From Paracoccaceae bacterium (lineage in GTDB: Bacteria > Pseudomonadota > Alphaproteobacteria > Rhodobacterales > Rhodobacteraceae): a stretch of DNA of 64,000 bases. Position 1 is the first letter of the stretch, and the number at the start of each line of letters is the position of its first letter. The stretch is taken from positions 811,604 through 875,603 of the forward strand of contig JAHRYM010000002.1 of assembly GCA_020622085.1 (NCBI GenBank), read 5' to 3'. The position numbers and the translations under genes are program-made. The notes beneath the pieces are model-generated. The model searched no databases and was not told the origin of the DNA. It saw nothing but the letters and a program-made list of their open reading frames with translations. Of the stretch, positions 43,351 to 52,603 are shown one piece after another.

Positions 43351-43827
43351 ATGGATACTTCCGTGTTGCGCAGCCGGGAGCTGCGACTGGCACTGCCCCG
43401 TTTCAATGACAGCATCGCGCTGAAGCTCGGACTGGTTGCCTTGCGGCAGGCGGACAAGGGCGCCTTGCCCTTCGTGGTGGATATCCGCACGCCAAACCGC
43501 ATCCTGTTCCGGGCCGCGCTTCCGGGAACGACGCCGCTGCATGACGGCTGGGTTGAACGCATGGCGGCGACCGCCTTCGCATTCGGCATGTCATCCCTTC
43601 ATGTGCGCCACATGTTGCGCGAAAGGGGCGAATCGCTGGCAACACACGGATTTGCCGCCGAAGATCACGCCACGCGCGGCGGCGCCTGCCCGATCCGGGT
43701 CAGGGGCACGGGGATTGTGGGGCTGATCACCATCTCGGGCCTCTCCGACGCCGAGGATCACGACCGCGCCGAACTGGCGCTGAAGACCCTGCTTGCGGAA
43801 ATGAAAGCGCCACCCCGGAACCGGTGA
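43351..43827 (+). CDS. UPF0303-like (HbpS/GlcG-type) protein
   Basis: 158 residues. LALPRFNDSIALKLGLVALRQADKGALPFVVDIRTPN followed by RILFRAALPGTTPLHDGWVERM and the closing GIVGLITISGLSDAEDH are the pattern of UPF0303, related to the HbpS-like DUF336 fold reported to bind or degrade haem. Cytoplasmic, no signal peptide. It begins 30 bases after the tRNA gene. Function in this family is tentative. Confidence 0.85.
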   Translation: MDTSVLRSRELRLALPRFNDSIALKLGLVALRQADKGALPFVVDIRTPNRILFRAALPGTTPLHDGWVERMAATAFAFGMSSLHVRHMLRERGESLATHGFAAEDHATRGGACPIRVRGTGIVGLITISGLSDAEDHDRAELALKTLLAEMKAPPRNR

Positions 43828-43905
43828 CCGCCGTCGGCTCCGGCCGGCAGACCTGCCCGGGGCCTGCCGCTTGCTGACGAAGGGGAAGTGGCGCGGGGCC
43901 AATGA

Positions 43906-44310
43906 TCAGGATCGGATACGTTCACCCTTTGGATCATACCATGGCCCGAACTGCACTTCGGCCGGAAAGCGCTTCATGGCGATCTCGACCTCGAACCTGC
44001 CCGATTCCAGCCAGTCCGGCGTGATGCCGCCGGGCCGGGTGACATAGCCAAGACCCAGGGAGGCACCGAGACGGTGGCCGTAGGCGCCCGACATGATGGA
44101 TCCGACGATCTGTCCGTCGCGCAGGATCGGCTCGTTGTGCAAGAGCAAGGGCGGATGGGCGGTGTTGGTCGGCCGCACCTGCACCAGACGCCGCGCCATA
44201 GGGCCTTCGGCCTTTTGCTGCACCAGTGCGTCCTTGCCGATGAAACCGCCGGGCTTGCCCATCGCCACCGCAAAGCCGAGACCCGCGTTGAAGGGGGTGT
44301 CCTCCTCTGG
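43906..44310 (-). pseudogene. 3' fragment of a dimethylglycine-dehydrogenase-like (GcvT-domain) gene
   Basis: About 135 codons ending in TGA at 43906. The residues EEDTPFNAGLGFAVAMGKPGGFIG, then DALVQQKAEG, SGAYGHRLGASLGLGYV and the terminal GPWYDPKGERIRS match the C-terminal end of the GcvT-domain FAD oxidoreductases that demethylate dimethylglycine or sarcosine. The rest (about 700 residues) is missing; upstream it is fused in frame to sequence from a different gene, so it cannot work as an oxidoreductase. Next to it is the SulP remnant. Confidence 0.8.
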
Positions 44311-44905
44311 GTGATGCAGAGAAAGGCGATCGTCACAGCAGCGGGGATCAGTCCAACGACCGTATCGGCATCTGGCAGCCCGCCCGCAAACCATGCAAGC
44401 CCGCCGGACAGTGCCCCGACCCGTGGGAGTCTGGCCCCTTGCGGATCGACCACGGCAGCCACAGTGCCGGCTGCAATGATCGCGGCCAGCGCGACGGGCC
44501 AGCGCGATGCCAAGGCCCAGTGCGAGGGGCCTGGGATCTGCCGCCTCTATGTCACGCACGACGCTGAACAGCGTCTGCCCGATCGGCAGGATCGGCATGT
44601 CAAGGTTCAGAAGCGACGGAAGCCGCCCCACAACGATGTGCGCCGCGATCCCCGCCATCAGGCCCGCACCGACCGGGGACGACAGCAGATGCGCAAGCCA
44701 GCCCAGCCGCCGCCACTGCCCACCATAAATGGCGTGGCGGGCAGTGGCTTCCATTCACTGAAAGCCCGATCCTGGATAAGACAAGCAGGCCCACCATCAG
44801 GGCAAGGACAGCGGCTGACGACCCAGCCCCGGCGGCGGTGACGAAGGTGCCCGCAGTTGCCCCGGCGATCACCGGCGCGATGGTCAAATCCGCGCCCACG
44901 GAAAG
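44311..44905 (-). pseudogene. Frameshifted remnant of a SulP-family anion transporter
   Basis: Three partial frames give typical SulP sequence in order: GADLTIAPVIAGATAGTFVTAAG (44899 side), then LGWLAHLLSSPVGAGLMAGIAAHI and LGLGIALA in a second frame, then RWPVALAAIIAAGTVAAV and LPDADTVVGLIPAAVTIAFL in a third. At least two frame changes and the loss of the 5' and 3' parts show decay. The 3' end is joined to the dimethylglycine-dehydrogenase fragment near 44310, forming a chimeric 282-codon open frame (44754 to 43906). Not expected to make a working transporter. Confidence 0.75.
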
Positions 44906-44940
44906 GCTTGGGCTTCCGATCCGCCTGTGCCGGCGCGACC

Positions 44941-46245
44941 CTAGTCCGGGTCTTCCAGACTGAGGAGTTTGGTGTTGTCGTCATAGGCAAAGGCTTCGGC
45001 GTAGCGCCCCCAACTGACCACGGCCTTCAGGGTGCGCTCCGCCTTTTCGGGGGACATGTGATCCTCCAGTTCCTCGGTAAAGCGATCCCAACGGGCGGTG
45101 TGGTTCGGGCGTTCGTCGAGGACGCGGCGGATGTGACCGGCGAGAGGGACATAGGTCAGCAGATGCCGCGCAAACAAGGCCTTGCGGCCGTCGGTGCCGA
45201 GCCCTGCGAAGTGGCGGCCCTCGGCGCTGAGTTGGATGTCTCCGCGAGAAAATTCGACGAAGCGGAGCATTTGAAGCGTTTCTGCAACCGGGAAGAGGTT
45301 GTCAACCTCCATCCGAAGGGCGGTGGCGATGTCGGGCAGGTCGGCCTTGCCGTCATAGGGTTTGGCATCGACCAGTTCCAGAAGGCCCGCCATCAGGTTT
45401 GTCGACACCTCGGGAAGCACCGTCGCAATGCCGGTTCCGGGGAAGCGTTCGACATGGCTGGCAGGAGCCTCTCCCGTGCGCCGGGCCGTCATCTCGACAT
45501 AGATCTCCTCGACAAGGGCGCGAAACTCGGGATCGAGCCTGTCGCGGGGCTGGGGCAGGCTGACGGCGATCTCGCGCAGGACGCGGCCGGGATTGGAGCC
45601 GAAGATCAGGATGCGGTCGCACATCAGCACCGCTTCCTCGATGTTGTGGGTGACCAGGATCACGCCCTTGATGGGAAGCTGCCCCTCGCCCCAGAGGTCA
45701 AGAAAATCGGTGCGGAGCGTCTCGGCCGTCAGAACGTCGAGCGCCGAGAAAGGTTCGTCCATCAACAGGATTTCCGGTTGCACGACCAAGGCCCGCGCGA
45801 AGCCCACACGCTGGCGCATCCCTCCTGAGAGTTCACGGGGGAAGGCGGATTCGAAACCGTCGAGCCCGATCAGGTCGATGGCTTCCAGGGCCCGCCGCCG
45901 GCGCTCCTCGCGCGGGACGCCCCGCGCTTCCAGCCCTATCTCCACATTGGCAAGAACGGTCAGCCACGGGAAGAGCGCGAAGCTTTGAAACACCATTGCC
46001 ACGCCTTCGGGCGGACCGTTCACCGCGCGCCCCAAACAGGTCAACCGCCCACGCCCCGGCTTCGACAGACCGGCGATCAGGCGGAGCAGAGTGCTCTTGC
46101 CCGATCCTGACCGACCAAGGAGGCCGACGATCTCGTCCTGCGCGAGGAAAAGGTTCACCCCGTCGAGCACCACATATTCCGAGCCGTCGGGGCGGGAAAA
46201 TCCCTTGTGAACATCGACGACGTCCAGAAGTTTGGCGGTTTCCAT
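44941..46245 (-). CDS. NitT/TauT-type ABC transporter ATP-binding protein with C-terminal extension
   Basis: 434 residues. ABC domain with Walker A GLLGRSGSGKST (about 42-53), Q-loop, signature LSGGMRQRV, Walker B LLMDEPFSALD and switch THN. After residue about 260 comes the AAA-associated C-terminal domain of this transporter group (for example LVDAKPYDGKADLPDIATAL). It energises import of an oxyanion or organosulphur/nitrogen substrate. It starts 10 bases after the fused permease gene; no periplasmic binding protein is in the window. Confidence 0.92.
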   Translation of the reverse strand: METAKLLDVVDVHKGFSRPDGSEYVVLDGVNLFLAQDEIVGLLGRSGSGKSTLLRLIAGLSKPGRGRLTCLGRAVNGPPEGVAMVFQSFALFPWLTVLANVEIGLEARGVPREERRRRALEAIDLIGLDGFESAFPRELSGGMRQRVGFARALVVQPEILLMDEPFSALDVLTAETLRTDFLDLWGEGQLPIKGVILVTHNIEEAVLMCDRILIFGSNPGRVLREIAVSLPQPRDRLDPEFRALVEEIYVEMTARRTGEAPASHVERFPGTGIATVLPEVSTNLMAGLLELVDAKPYDGKADLPDIATALRMEVDNLFPVAETLQMLRFVEFSRGDIQLSAEGRHFAGLGTDGRKALFARHLLTYVPLAGHIRRVLDERPNHTARWDRFTEELEDHMSPEKAERTLKAVVSWGRYAEAFAYDDNTKLLSLEDPD

Positions 46246-46255
46246 GTCGGGCCTC

Positions 46256-47977
46256 TCAGCTCAGGCGGAACTTGCGTTCGGCATAGAGGTAAAGCGGGCG
46301 CCAGAAGGCGCGGTTGAGGATGAGGACGAAGCTGCTCATCACGCCGATGCCGAGCAGGATGCGCGGAAAGTCCCCCGCCGCGGTGGCGTCGGCGATATAG
46401 GCGCCCAACCCATGCGCGCGGAGAGTGACATCGCCCCATGTCGCGATTTCGGCCACGATGGCGGCGTTCCATGACCCGCCCGAGGCGGTCAGCGCCCCGG
46501 TCATGTAGAAGGGGAAGACGGCGGGAAGGGCGATCTTGCGCCACCACAGCCAACCGCGCACCCGGAGGCTCGTGCCGATGTCGCGCAGTTCGGTTGGAAT
46601 GCTGGAGGCGCCGGCGATGACGTTGAACAGGATGTACCACTGGGTGCCGAGCACCATCAGCGGCGACAGCCAGATGTCCGGGTCAAGGCGCCAATGCACG
46701 ATGGCAAGCACGGCGATGGGAAACAGCAGGTTGGCCGGAAACGCCGCCATGAACTGCACGACGGGTTGCGCGATGCGCGCAAGGCGCGGAGACAGGCCAA
46801 TCCAGACGCCGACCGGGATCCAGACGAGGCTCGCCAGCAGGATCAGCACCATGACCCGGACCAGCGTCAGAAGTCCCAGACCCAGCGGGACGAGCGGGCC
46901 GTCCAGTCCCTTACCCGCCATCATCGGCCCGAGAAACCGCCACGCGACCGCCGCCGGAACCAGTATGGCCGCAGCCAGCCAGACGCGATCCGCAAGGCGG
47001 CTGGCGGGGGCGGTCTCGGGCATGGACTCCTGACCACGGGGAAAGGTGCGAAAGCTCCAGTCGCGCAATCCCGACAGGGGCCGCGCAAGCGTCCAGAGGA
47101 TCGGCGAGCGGCGGAAGGTGGTCAGCACCCATGACTGGGGTGGCAACAATTCGCTCTCTTGCACGAAGCGGAAGCGGTCGGCCCATGCGACCAGCGGCCG
47201 GAACAGCATCTGGTCATAGATCAGGATCACCACCAGCATCGTCGCCACCGCCCAGAGGATCGCCGTGACATTCTGTTCCTGCACCGCCATCCCGATGTAG
47301 GAACCCATGCCGGGAAGGGCCAATTGCGTCGATCCGACACTTATCGTCTCGGAGGCCACGACGAAGAACCAGCCGCCCGAAACAGACATCATCATGTTCC
47401 AGACGAGGGCGGGCATCGCGAAGGGAACCTCCAGCTTCCAGAAACGCATCCAAGGCCCGAGACGCATCGAATAGCTGACCTCCTTCAACTCCACCGGCAC
47501 GGTGCGGAGCGACTGGTAGAAACTGAAGGCCATGTTCCAGGCCTGACTGGTGAAGATCGCGAAGACCGCCGCACATTCTGCCCCGAAGGCATGACCGGGG
47601 CTGATGGACAGGAAGAAGGCGACCGTGATCGAGATGAAGCCGAGGATCGGCACCGATTGCAGCAGATCGAGAACCGGGATGAGGATCTTCTCCGCCCGCG
47701 GACTTTTTGCTGCGGCGGTGGCATAGGTCAGGGTGAAAAGCAGTGAGCACGCCAGTGCCGCCGCCATCCGCAGGGTCGTCCGCAGCGCATAATAAGGCAG
47801 GTTCACAGGATCGATGCTGATGGTCTGTCCGACCGGGTGCTGCGGCGCCACGGCCACCCGACCTGCCTCGATCAGCAGCGCGACCGTCGCCACAACGAGC
47901 AGAAGTGCCAACAGGTCCCAGAGACCGAAGACGCGTCTGTGCCCGGTGACGGAGATCGGTGGAAGTACCTTAACCAT
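46256..47977 (-). CDS. Fused ABC transporter permease (two BPD domains)
   Basis: 573 residues from MVKVLPPISVTGHR. It contains two tandem binding-protein-dependent permease domains, each with about five or six helices: the first around 85-290 with the EAA-like SYSMRLGPWMRFWKLEVPFAMP segment, the second around 365-560 with GTSLRVRGWLWWRKIALPAVFP. A duplicated and fused permease replaces the usual homodimer. It forms one transporter with the ATPase gene 10 bases downstream. The gap of 286 bases before its start contains no gene I can support. Confidence 0.9.
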   Translation of the reverse strand: MVKVLPPISVTGHRRVFGLWDLLALLLVVATVALLIEAGRVAVAPQHPVGQTISIDPVNLPYYALRTTLRMAAALACSLLFTLTYATAAAKSPRAEKILIPVLDLLQSVPILGFISITVAFFLSISPGHAFGAECAAVFAIFTSQAWNMAFSFYQSLRTVPVELKEVSYSMRLGPWMRFWKLEVPFAMPALVWNMMMSVSGGWFFVVASETISVGSTQLALPGMGSYIGMAVQEQNVTAILWAVATMLVVILIYDQMLFRPLVAWADRFRFVQESELLPPQSWVLTTFRRSPILWTLARPLSGLRDWSFRTFPRGQESMPETAPASRLADRVWLAAAILVPAAVAWRFLGPMMAGKGLDGPLVPLGLGLLTLVRVMVLILLASLVWIPVGVWIGLSPRLARIAQPVVQFMAAFPANLLFPIAVLAIVHWRLDPDIWLSPLMVLGTQWYILFNVIAGASSIPTELRDIGTSLRVRGWLWWRKIALPAVFPFYMTGALTASGGSWNAAIVAEIATWGDVTLRAHGLGAYIADATAAGDFPRILLGIGVMSSFVLILNRAFWRPLYLYAERKFRLS

Positions 47978-48263
47978 GACCTGGCACCCGTTTGATGCGA
48001 CTGCTCGTGCATCGTAGATCCATAGATCGCTGGCTCTGCAAGACGGATATTGGCCGGTGGAGCACTTAAAAAAGTTCCGGTAATTTGAAAGACCGATCAA
48101 AGGGCGGCGAGTTGCTTTCGCCTCACGTCCCGATCCTCCATGTATTCGCAGCCCTGGCGACACCAGATACCGAACCCGATCGGCCGCCCCCTCGCATCCG
48201 CGACGGCACTGCTATTGCGTTCCTGCCTGCGGCGAATTTGAGGGCTGAGGACATTGGGCGCTC
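47978..48263. other. Intergenic stretch, no gene supported
   Basis: The stretch upstream of the ABC permease start, up to the ATPase remnant, contains only short frames without recognisable protein sequence. It should hold the promoter of the ABC transporter unit. It is less GC-rich than the coding surroundings, with an AT-rich patch at about 48064-48095. Confidence 0.5.
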
Positions 48264-48503
48264 CTATGTTGCACCGGACCTACATTGTCCGGGGGCATCG
48301 CTCAAGCCGAAGCCAAGCGTGAAAAGCGCAGTCAGATAGAGAACGCCAGCCGCCCATGTCAGGCCAACGCGTGCGCGGCCTGTGGCTGGTGCAAGAAGCG
48401 TTGTCAGAAGCCGGATCATGGTCGTCTTGCCACCACCGTGATGGCCGAGAATTCCGAAAGCCTCGCCGCTCTGCAGATCTAGGGTCAGCGGATGAAGCGC
48501 CAC
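48264..48503 (-). pseudogene. Remnant of a multidrug-type ABC ATPase, deletion-fused
   Basis: An 79-codon frame opening with GTG: LTLDLQSGEAFGILGHHGGGKTTMIRLLTTLLAPATGRARV is the start of an ABC-2-type (daunorubicin-resistance-like) ATPase, with a Walker A in which the usual GxNGAGKTT reads HHGGGKTT. It then passes directly into a hydrophobic tail (WAAGVLYLTALFTLGFGL) that looks like the end of a membrane protein, so an internal deletion seems to have joined the two. The signature and Walker B motifs are missing; not functional. Confidence 0.65.
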
Positions 48504-48636
48504 TGCATCGACTTAAGATCTGCCGAGGCCGTGGGTAGGGACAGCGGGATTGGAGGAAGGCATGGAATATGGGTCCTTTTCGGGGAGAGATGGTCCCGAC
48601 CTGCGCCGGGGCCTACTTCGTGCGGATTGTTCAGGA

Positions 48637-49428
48637 TCACTCGGCCAGGTCAGGCGCGGCCCGGGCGGTCATCAGGGCGACCGTCCCGGCAATCACGGCA
48701 AGGAAGGCGAAGCTCGTGATGATGGTTCCAAGCCCCAGACCCCCGAACTCGCCCGGCTGGGCAAGGAAGTCGCCGAAGGACGCGCCAAGCGGGCGGGTGA
48801 AGATGTAGCAGAGCCAAAAGGCCCACATGCCATCCAGGCCAAGCGCGAAGTAGCCAAACGCCAGAGAGGAAATGATCAGCCCGAACAGTACACCGGTTCC
48901 GGCAAAGCCCACGCCGAAGGACTCAGAGATCAGGTCACCCACCGCCGTGCCAAGCGCGAAGGTGAACAGGATCGCCAGCCAGTAGAACGCCTCGCGCCGG
49001 AAGGTGAAAACCCGGTGGATCGACAGGGTCCGCTCGACCGCGAACCAGAGCGCAAAGGTTGCGGCAAGGGCTAGCGTGAAACCGATGGTCGAAGTGATCA
49101 GCGGGATGCCAAGCGCGTCGGTCATGTTGTCGGTGATCAGCGTGCCCACGACCGAAATCAGGACCACCGCGATCCAGTAGACGGCAGGTACATAGGCCTT
49201 CTGGCGAAACTGCCAGATCATCGCGGCGATCAGGATGGCGGTCATCAGGACCGTCGTCGCGCCCAGACCAAGGCCAAGGTTGACGGCCAAAAAGTCAGCG
49301 GCGGTCTCGCCCATGGTCACCGCCATCAGCTTGATGACCCAGAACCCGGGCGTGACTTCTGGCACCCGGTTGATCCCGACAGGCTGCGGCGGCAGCGGGT
49401 CGAAATCTGCAAAGGTTGCGTCGCTCAT
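48637..49428 (-). CDS. COG4705-like membrane protein
   Basis: 263 residues, about seven to eight hydrophobic helices in a duplicated pattern: VIKLMAVTMGETAADFLAV, YWIAVVLISVVGTLITDNMTDALG, YWLAILFTFALGTAVGDLISESFGVG and FWLCYIFTRPLGASFGDFLAQP. This matches uncharacterised COG4705 proteins, often located near PepSY or two-component genes in alphaproteobacteria in my recollection. Inner membrane; substrate unknown. The gene starts 7 bases after the end of the 49436-50074 gene and is likely co-transcribed with it. Confidence 0.85.
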   Translation of the reverse strand: MSDATFADFDPLPPQPVGINRVPEVTPGFWVIKLMAVTMGETAADFLAVNLGLGLGATTVLMTAILIAAMIWQFRQKAYVPAVYWIAVVLISVVGTLITDNMTDALGIPLITSTIGFTLALAATFALWFAVERTLSIHRVFTFRREAFYWLAILFTFALGTAVGDLISESFGVGFAGTGVLFGLIISSLAFGYFALGLDGMWAFWLCYIFTRPLGASFGDFLAQPGEFGGLGLGTIITSFAFLAVIAGTVALMTARAAPDLAE

Positions 49429-49435
49429 GGCCGTT

Positions 49436-50074
49436 TCATCCTTTCATCATCGCGAGGGCCTGCGCCGAAAAGGCGTCGGCATGGGCGTCATCGTCGGCAT
49501 TGCAGCGCTCCAGCGCCTTTGCCTGAAGGTCGGCTACAGAAGCGACGGGAGTCGTGCTTCCGATCGCGCTGCGCAACTGACCGATCAGTTCTTCGCAGGG
49601 CAGCGCGCGGCCGGTTTCGTCCGTCACAGCGATGCCCGAGACAAACTGCACCGGACCCGAGGCCGAAGCCAGAACGGGCGCATCAAGTGTTGTGGCAAGG
49701 GTGGACAGCGCGGTTTCCACAGAGGCCTTGTCTGGCGCGGGCGCGCGCAGGGCCGAAAAGGCCTCGTCAGCTGCGGCATCGACACTGTTCCACGCGGCCT
49801 GATCGACCTGCCGCAACGCCGTTGCGTTCTGATCCCAGAGCGTTTCAAGGTCGGTGATGCGCCGCTCGGCCGCGTCGAAGTTTCCGGTGGCGGCGATAAC
49901 CTGCGTATCTGCCACAATGGTCTTGAAGGTCGAAAGATCACCGAGGCCGGGGGAGACGCTTGCCGCAACCGATTGCGCGGCGGGCGAGATCATGATCTCG
50001 GCCAATGCGAATCCGCCTGCCGGCACGGCTATCAGCACGGCTGACAGCAACAGATTCCTGAGGGTTGGGGTCAT
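49436..50074 (-). CDS. Hypothetical periplasmic protein
   Basis: 212 residues from MTPTLRNLLLSAVL; an in-frame extension upstream is not supported. An N-terminal signal or anchor helix (about 7-25) is followed by an Ala/Leu/Asp-rich, mostly helical domain with a Cys pair (about 172 and 203). I do not recognise the family. It is coupled to the COG4705-like gene and probably acts with it at the envelope. A perfect palindrome sits 90 bases upstream, just before the left end of the IS21 element. Confidence 0.75.
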   Translation of the reverse strand: MTPTLRNLLLSAVLIAVPAGGFALAEIMISPAAQSVAASVSPGLGDLSTFKTIVADTQVIAATGNFDAAERRITDLETLWDQNATALRQVDQAAWNSVDAAADEAFSALRAPAPDKASVETALSTLATTLDAPVLASASGPVQFVSGIAVTDETGRALPCEELIGQLRSAIGSTTPVASVADLQAKALERCNADDDAHADAFSAQALAMMKG

Positions 50075-50163
50075 GGAAGGCTTCCTGTCTGCTTTGTCGC
50101 GGGCCTTCGTCCAAGGTCCGTGCAGCAACAAATGACAGGAAGATCTTGCGGCGTTTGGCGGCT

Positions 50164-50183
50164 TTCTTACACTTTGGTAAGAA
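50164..50183. promoter_or_regulatory. Palindrome upstream of the 49436-50074 gene (possible operator)
   Basis: TTCTTAC, a 6-base spacer and GTAAGAA form a perfect 7-bp inverted repeat centred about 100 bases upstream of the start codon. Position and symmetry suit an operator for a dimeric regulator. The IS21 element begins 7 bases beyond it and has cut off whatever lay further upstream. Confidence 0.4.
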
Positions 50184-50300
50184 ACGATTTGTGTTTCGGC
50201 GTGCAATTTTGACCCCCTAAGGCGGGGTATCGGCGTCCAATTTTGACCCCCCTGACGTTCTGTCAGACCGTTCGTTGCGAGGCAGCGAACGGAGGGAGGG

Positions 50301-51942
50301 ATGAAGCGGGTGGATACGATCGCGCGGGTGCGGCGGGCCTTCTACGTTCAGGGCTGGTCGATGAAGAAGATCGTGCGGGAACTGCACGTGTCGCGGAATA
50401 CCGTCCGGAAGATCCTGCGAACGGATGAGACGGACTTCAGCTACGAGCGCGAGCGGCAACCGATGCCGCGGATCGGGCCGTGGCAGGGACATCTTGAACA
50501 GTTCCTGTCGTCCAATGCGGGTAAGCCGTCGCGGGAACGGCTGACGCTGATCCGCATCTTCGAGGTGGAGGGGCATCCCGCCACTGGTCCGAGGGATGCC
50601 CCGACGGCGCGGGCTCGGATACGAGGGCGGCTATGATGCCGTGCGCCGGTTCGCGAAGAGCTGGTCACAGAGCCGTGGCGCGGTGACGGCGGAAGCCTAT
50701 GTGCCGCTCTATTATGCACCTGGCGAGGCTTACCAGTTCGACTGGAGCCACGAGGTCGTGGTGATCTCGGGTGTCACGGTGACGGTGAAGGTTGCGCATG
50801 TCCGGCTTTGCCACAGCCGGATGATGTTCGCTCGGGCCTACATGCGCGAGAGCCAGGAGATGGTTTTTGACGCGCACGACCGGGCCTTCGCCTTCTTCAA
50901 GGGCACCTGCACGCGCGGGATTTACGACATCGAGCCATGAGCCGCCACTGGTTCGAGGCCATGGCGAGGGAAGACGGCGGTGGAGGCGGTCTTCACCGGC
51001 AAGGAACGGCATTACAACCGCCGCTTCCTGCAGATGTGCAGCCATTACCTTGTCCAACCCGTCGCTTGCACGCCCGCCTCTGGCTGGGAGAAGGGCCAAG
51101 TCGAGAACCAGGTCGGGCTGGTGCGGGAGCGGTTCTTCACACCGCGGCTGCGGGTGAAGAGCCTCGACGAGCTGAACGCTTGGCTGCTGGACAAGTGCGT
51201 GGCCTATGCCAAGGCGCATCGCCATGTGGAAAAGACCGACAAGACGATCTGGGAGATGTTCGAGGCCGAGCGGCCGCATCTGGTGCCCTATGTTGGCCAC
51301 TTCGACGGCTTCCACAGCGTGCCCGCTTCCGTCTCGAAGACCTGCACGGTGCGGTTCGACAACAACAAATACTCGGTCTTGGCCACGGCGGTCGGACGTC
51401 CCGTTGATGTGCACGCCTATGCCGAACGCATCGTCATCCGGCAGGATGGCGTCATCGTCGGCGAACATGCCCGCGCCTTCGGCCGCGGCCAGACCGTCTA
51501 TGATCCGTGGCACTATGTGCCTGTTCTGGCGCGCAAACCGGGGGCACTGCGCAATGGGGCTCCGTTCAGGGACTGGGTGCTCCCGCCCGCCATGGCCGCG
51601 ATCCGGCGCAAGCTGAAGGGCAGCGATGACGGCGACCGGCAGATGGTTCAGATCCTGAGCTGCGTGCCCGATGACGGGCTGCAGGCCGTCGAGGCCGCCT
51701 GCCGGGAAGCCGTCGATCAGGGCGTCCATTCCGCCCCTGTCGTCATCAACATCCTCGCCCGACGACGCGATCCGACCCCGCCACCACTTCTACTGACCCC
51801 AACCGCGCTGCGCCTGACCCACGAACCCGTGGCCGATTGCGCCCGCTACGACAGCCTCAGGAGGACCAGCCGACATGGAACGCACCCAAATCTTAGACCT
51901 GATGGGCAGCCTCAAGCTTTACGGGATGCGCAGCGCCTATGA
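50301..51942 (+). pseudogene. istA: IS21 transposase IstA, disrupted by two small insertions
   Basis: The gene starts MKRVDTIARVRRAFYVQGW (N-terminal helix-turn-helix) and is open to 50636, but at about 50565-50610 a small insertion shifts the frame; it resumes in another frame with GLGYEGGYDAVRRFAKSW and the DDE core (YQFDWSHEVV, first Asp). A second insertion at about 50927-50968 adds a TGA (50938-50940), after which KTAVEAVFTGKERHYN and the EKGQVENQVG segment (catalytic Glu) follow in the same frame. The product cannot be full length. The insertions share a 13-nt core, reported as a separate observation. Confidence 0.88.
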
Positions 51943-52603
51943 CGAGGTCATGGCCGCAGGCATCAAGCGCCAGCATGAACCGCCCCGCATCGTCGGTGAT
52001 CTCTTGCGGTCCGAGATTGCCGAGAAGCAGGCCAGATCCATCCGCTACCAGATGACGGTCGCCAAGCTGCCGCTGGCCAAGGACATCGAAGAGTTCGACT
52101 TCACCGGCACGCCGATCAACGAAGGGCTGGTCAGGGAACTTGCCAATGGCAGCTTCGTCGCCGACCAGCGCAACGTGGTCCTCATCGGCGGCACCGGAAC
52201 CGGCAAGACCCACCTCGCCATCGCCATTGCCCGAGCGCTCATCCGCAGCGGCACCCGTGGCCGCTTCTACAACGTTGTCGATCTGGTGAACCGTCTCGAG
52301 ACCGAGACCCGTGGCGGCAAACAAGGACGGCTCGCCGATTACATGACCCGCCTCGACTTCGTCATTCTCGACGAGCTCGGCTATCTGCCCTTCGCGCAGT
52401 CCGGCGGGCAGCTCCTGTTCCACCTCATCAGCCGCCTCTACGAGCGCACCTCGATCATCGTCACCACCAACCTCGCCTTCGGCGAATGGCCGACCGTCTT
52501 CGGCGATGCCAAGATGACCACGGCGCTCCTCGACCGCCTGACCCATCACTGCGAGATCATCGAAACCGGCAACGAGTCCTGGCGCTTCAAAAACCGCGCC
52601 TGA
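51875..52603 (+). CDS. istB: IS21 helper ATPase IstB
   Basis: 242 residues, intact. AAA+ ATPase with Walker [14 protein letters not shown] (about 104-116), Walker [14 protein letters not shown] (about 160-172) and sensor region [24 protein letters not shown], typical of IstB. It assembles with IstA on the DNA ends and chooses the target. The start is inside the end of istA in another frame. With istA broken it could only help an intact copy elsewhere. Confidence 0.95.
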   Translation: MERTQILDLMGSLKLYGMRSAYDEVMAAGIKRQHEPPRIVGDLLRSEIAEKQARSIRYQMTVAKLPLAKDIEEFDFTGTPINEGLVRELANGSFVADQRNVVLIGGTGTGKTHLAIAIARALIRSGTRGRFYNVVDLVNRLETETRGGKQGRLADYMTRLDFVILDELGYLPFAQSGGQLLFHLISRLYERTSIIVTTNLAFGEWPTVFGDAKMTTALLDRLTHHCEIIETGNESWRFKNRA

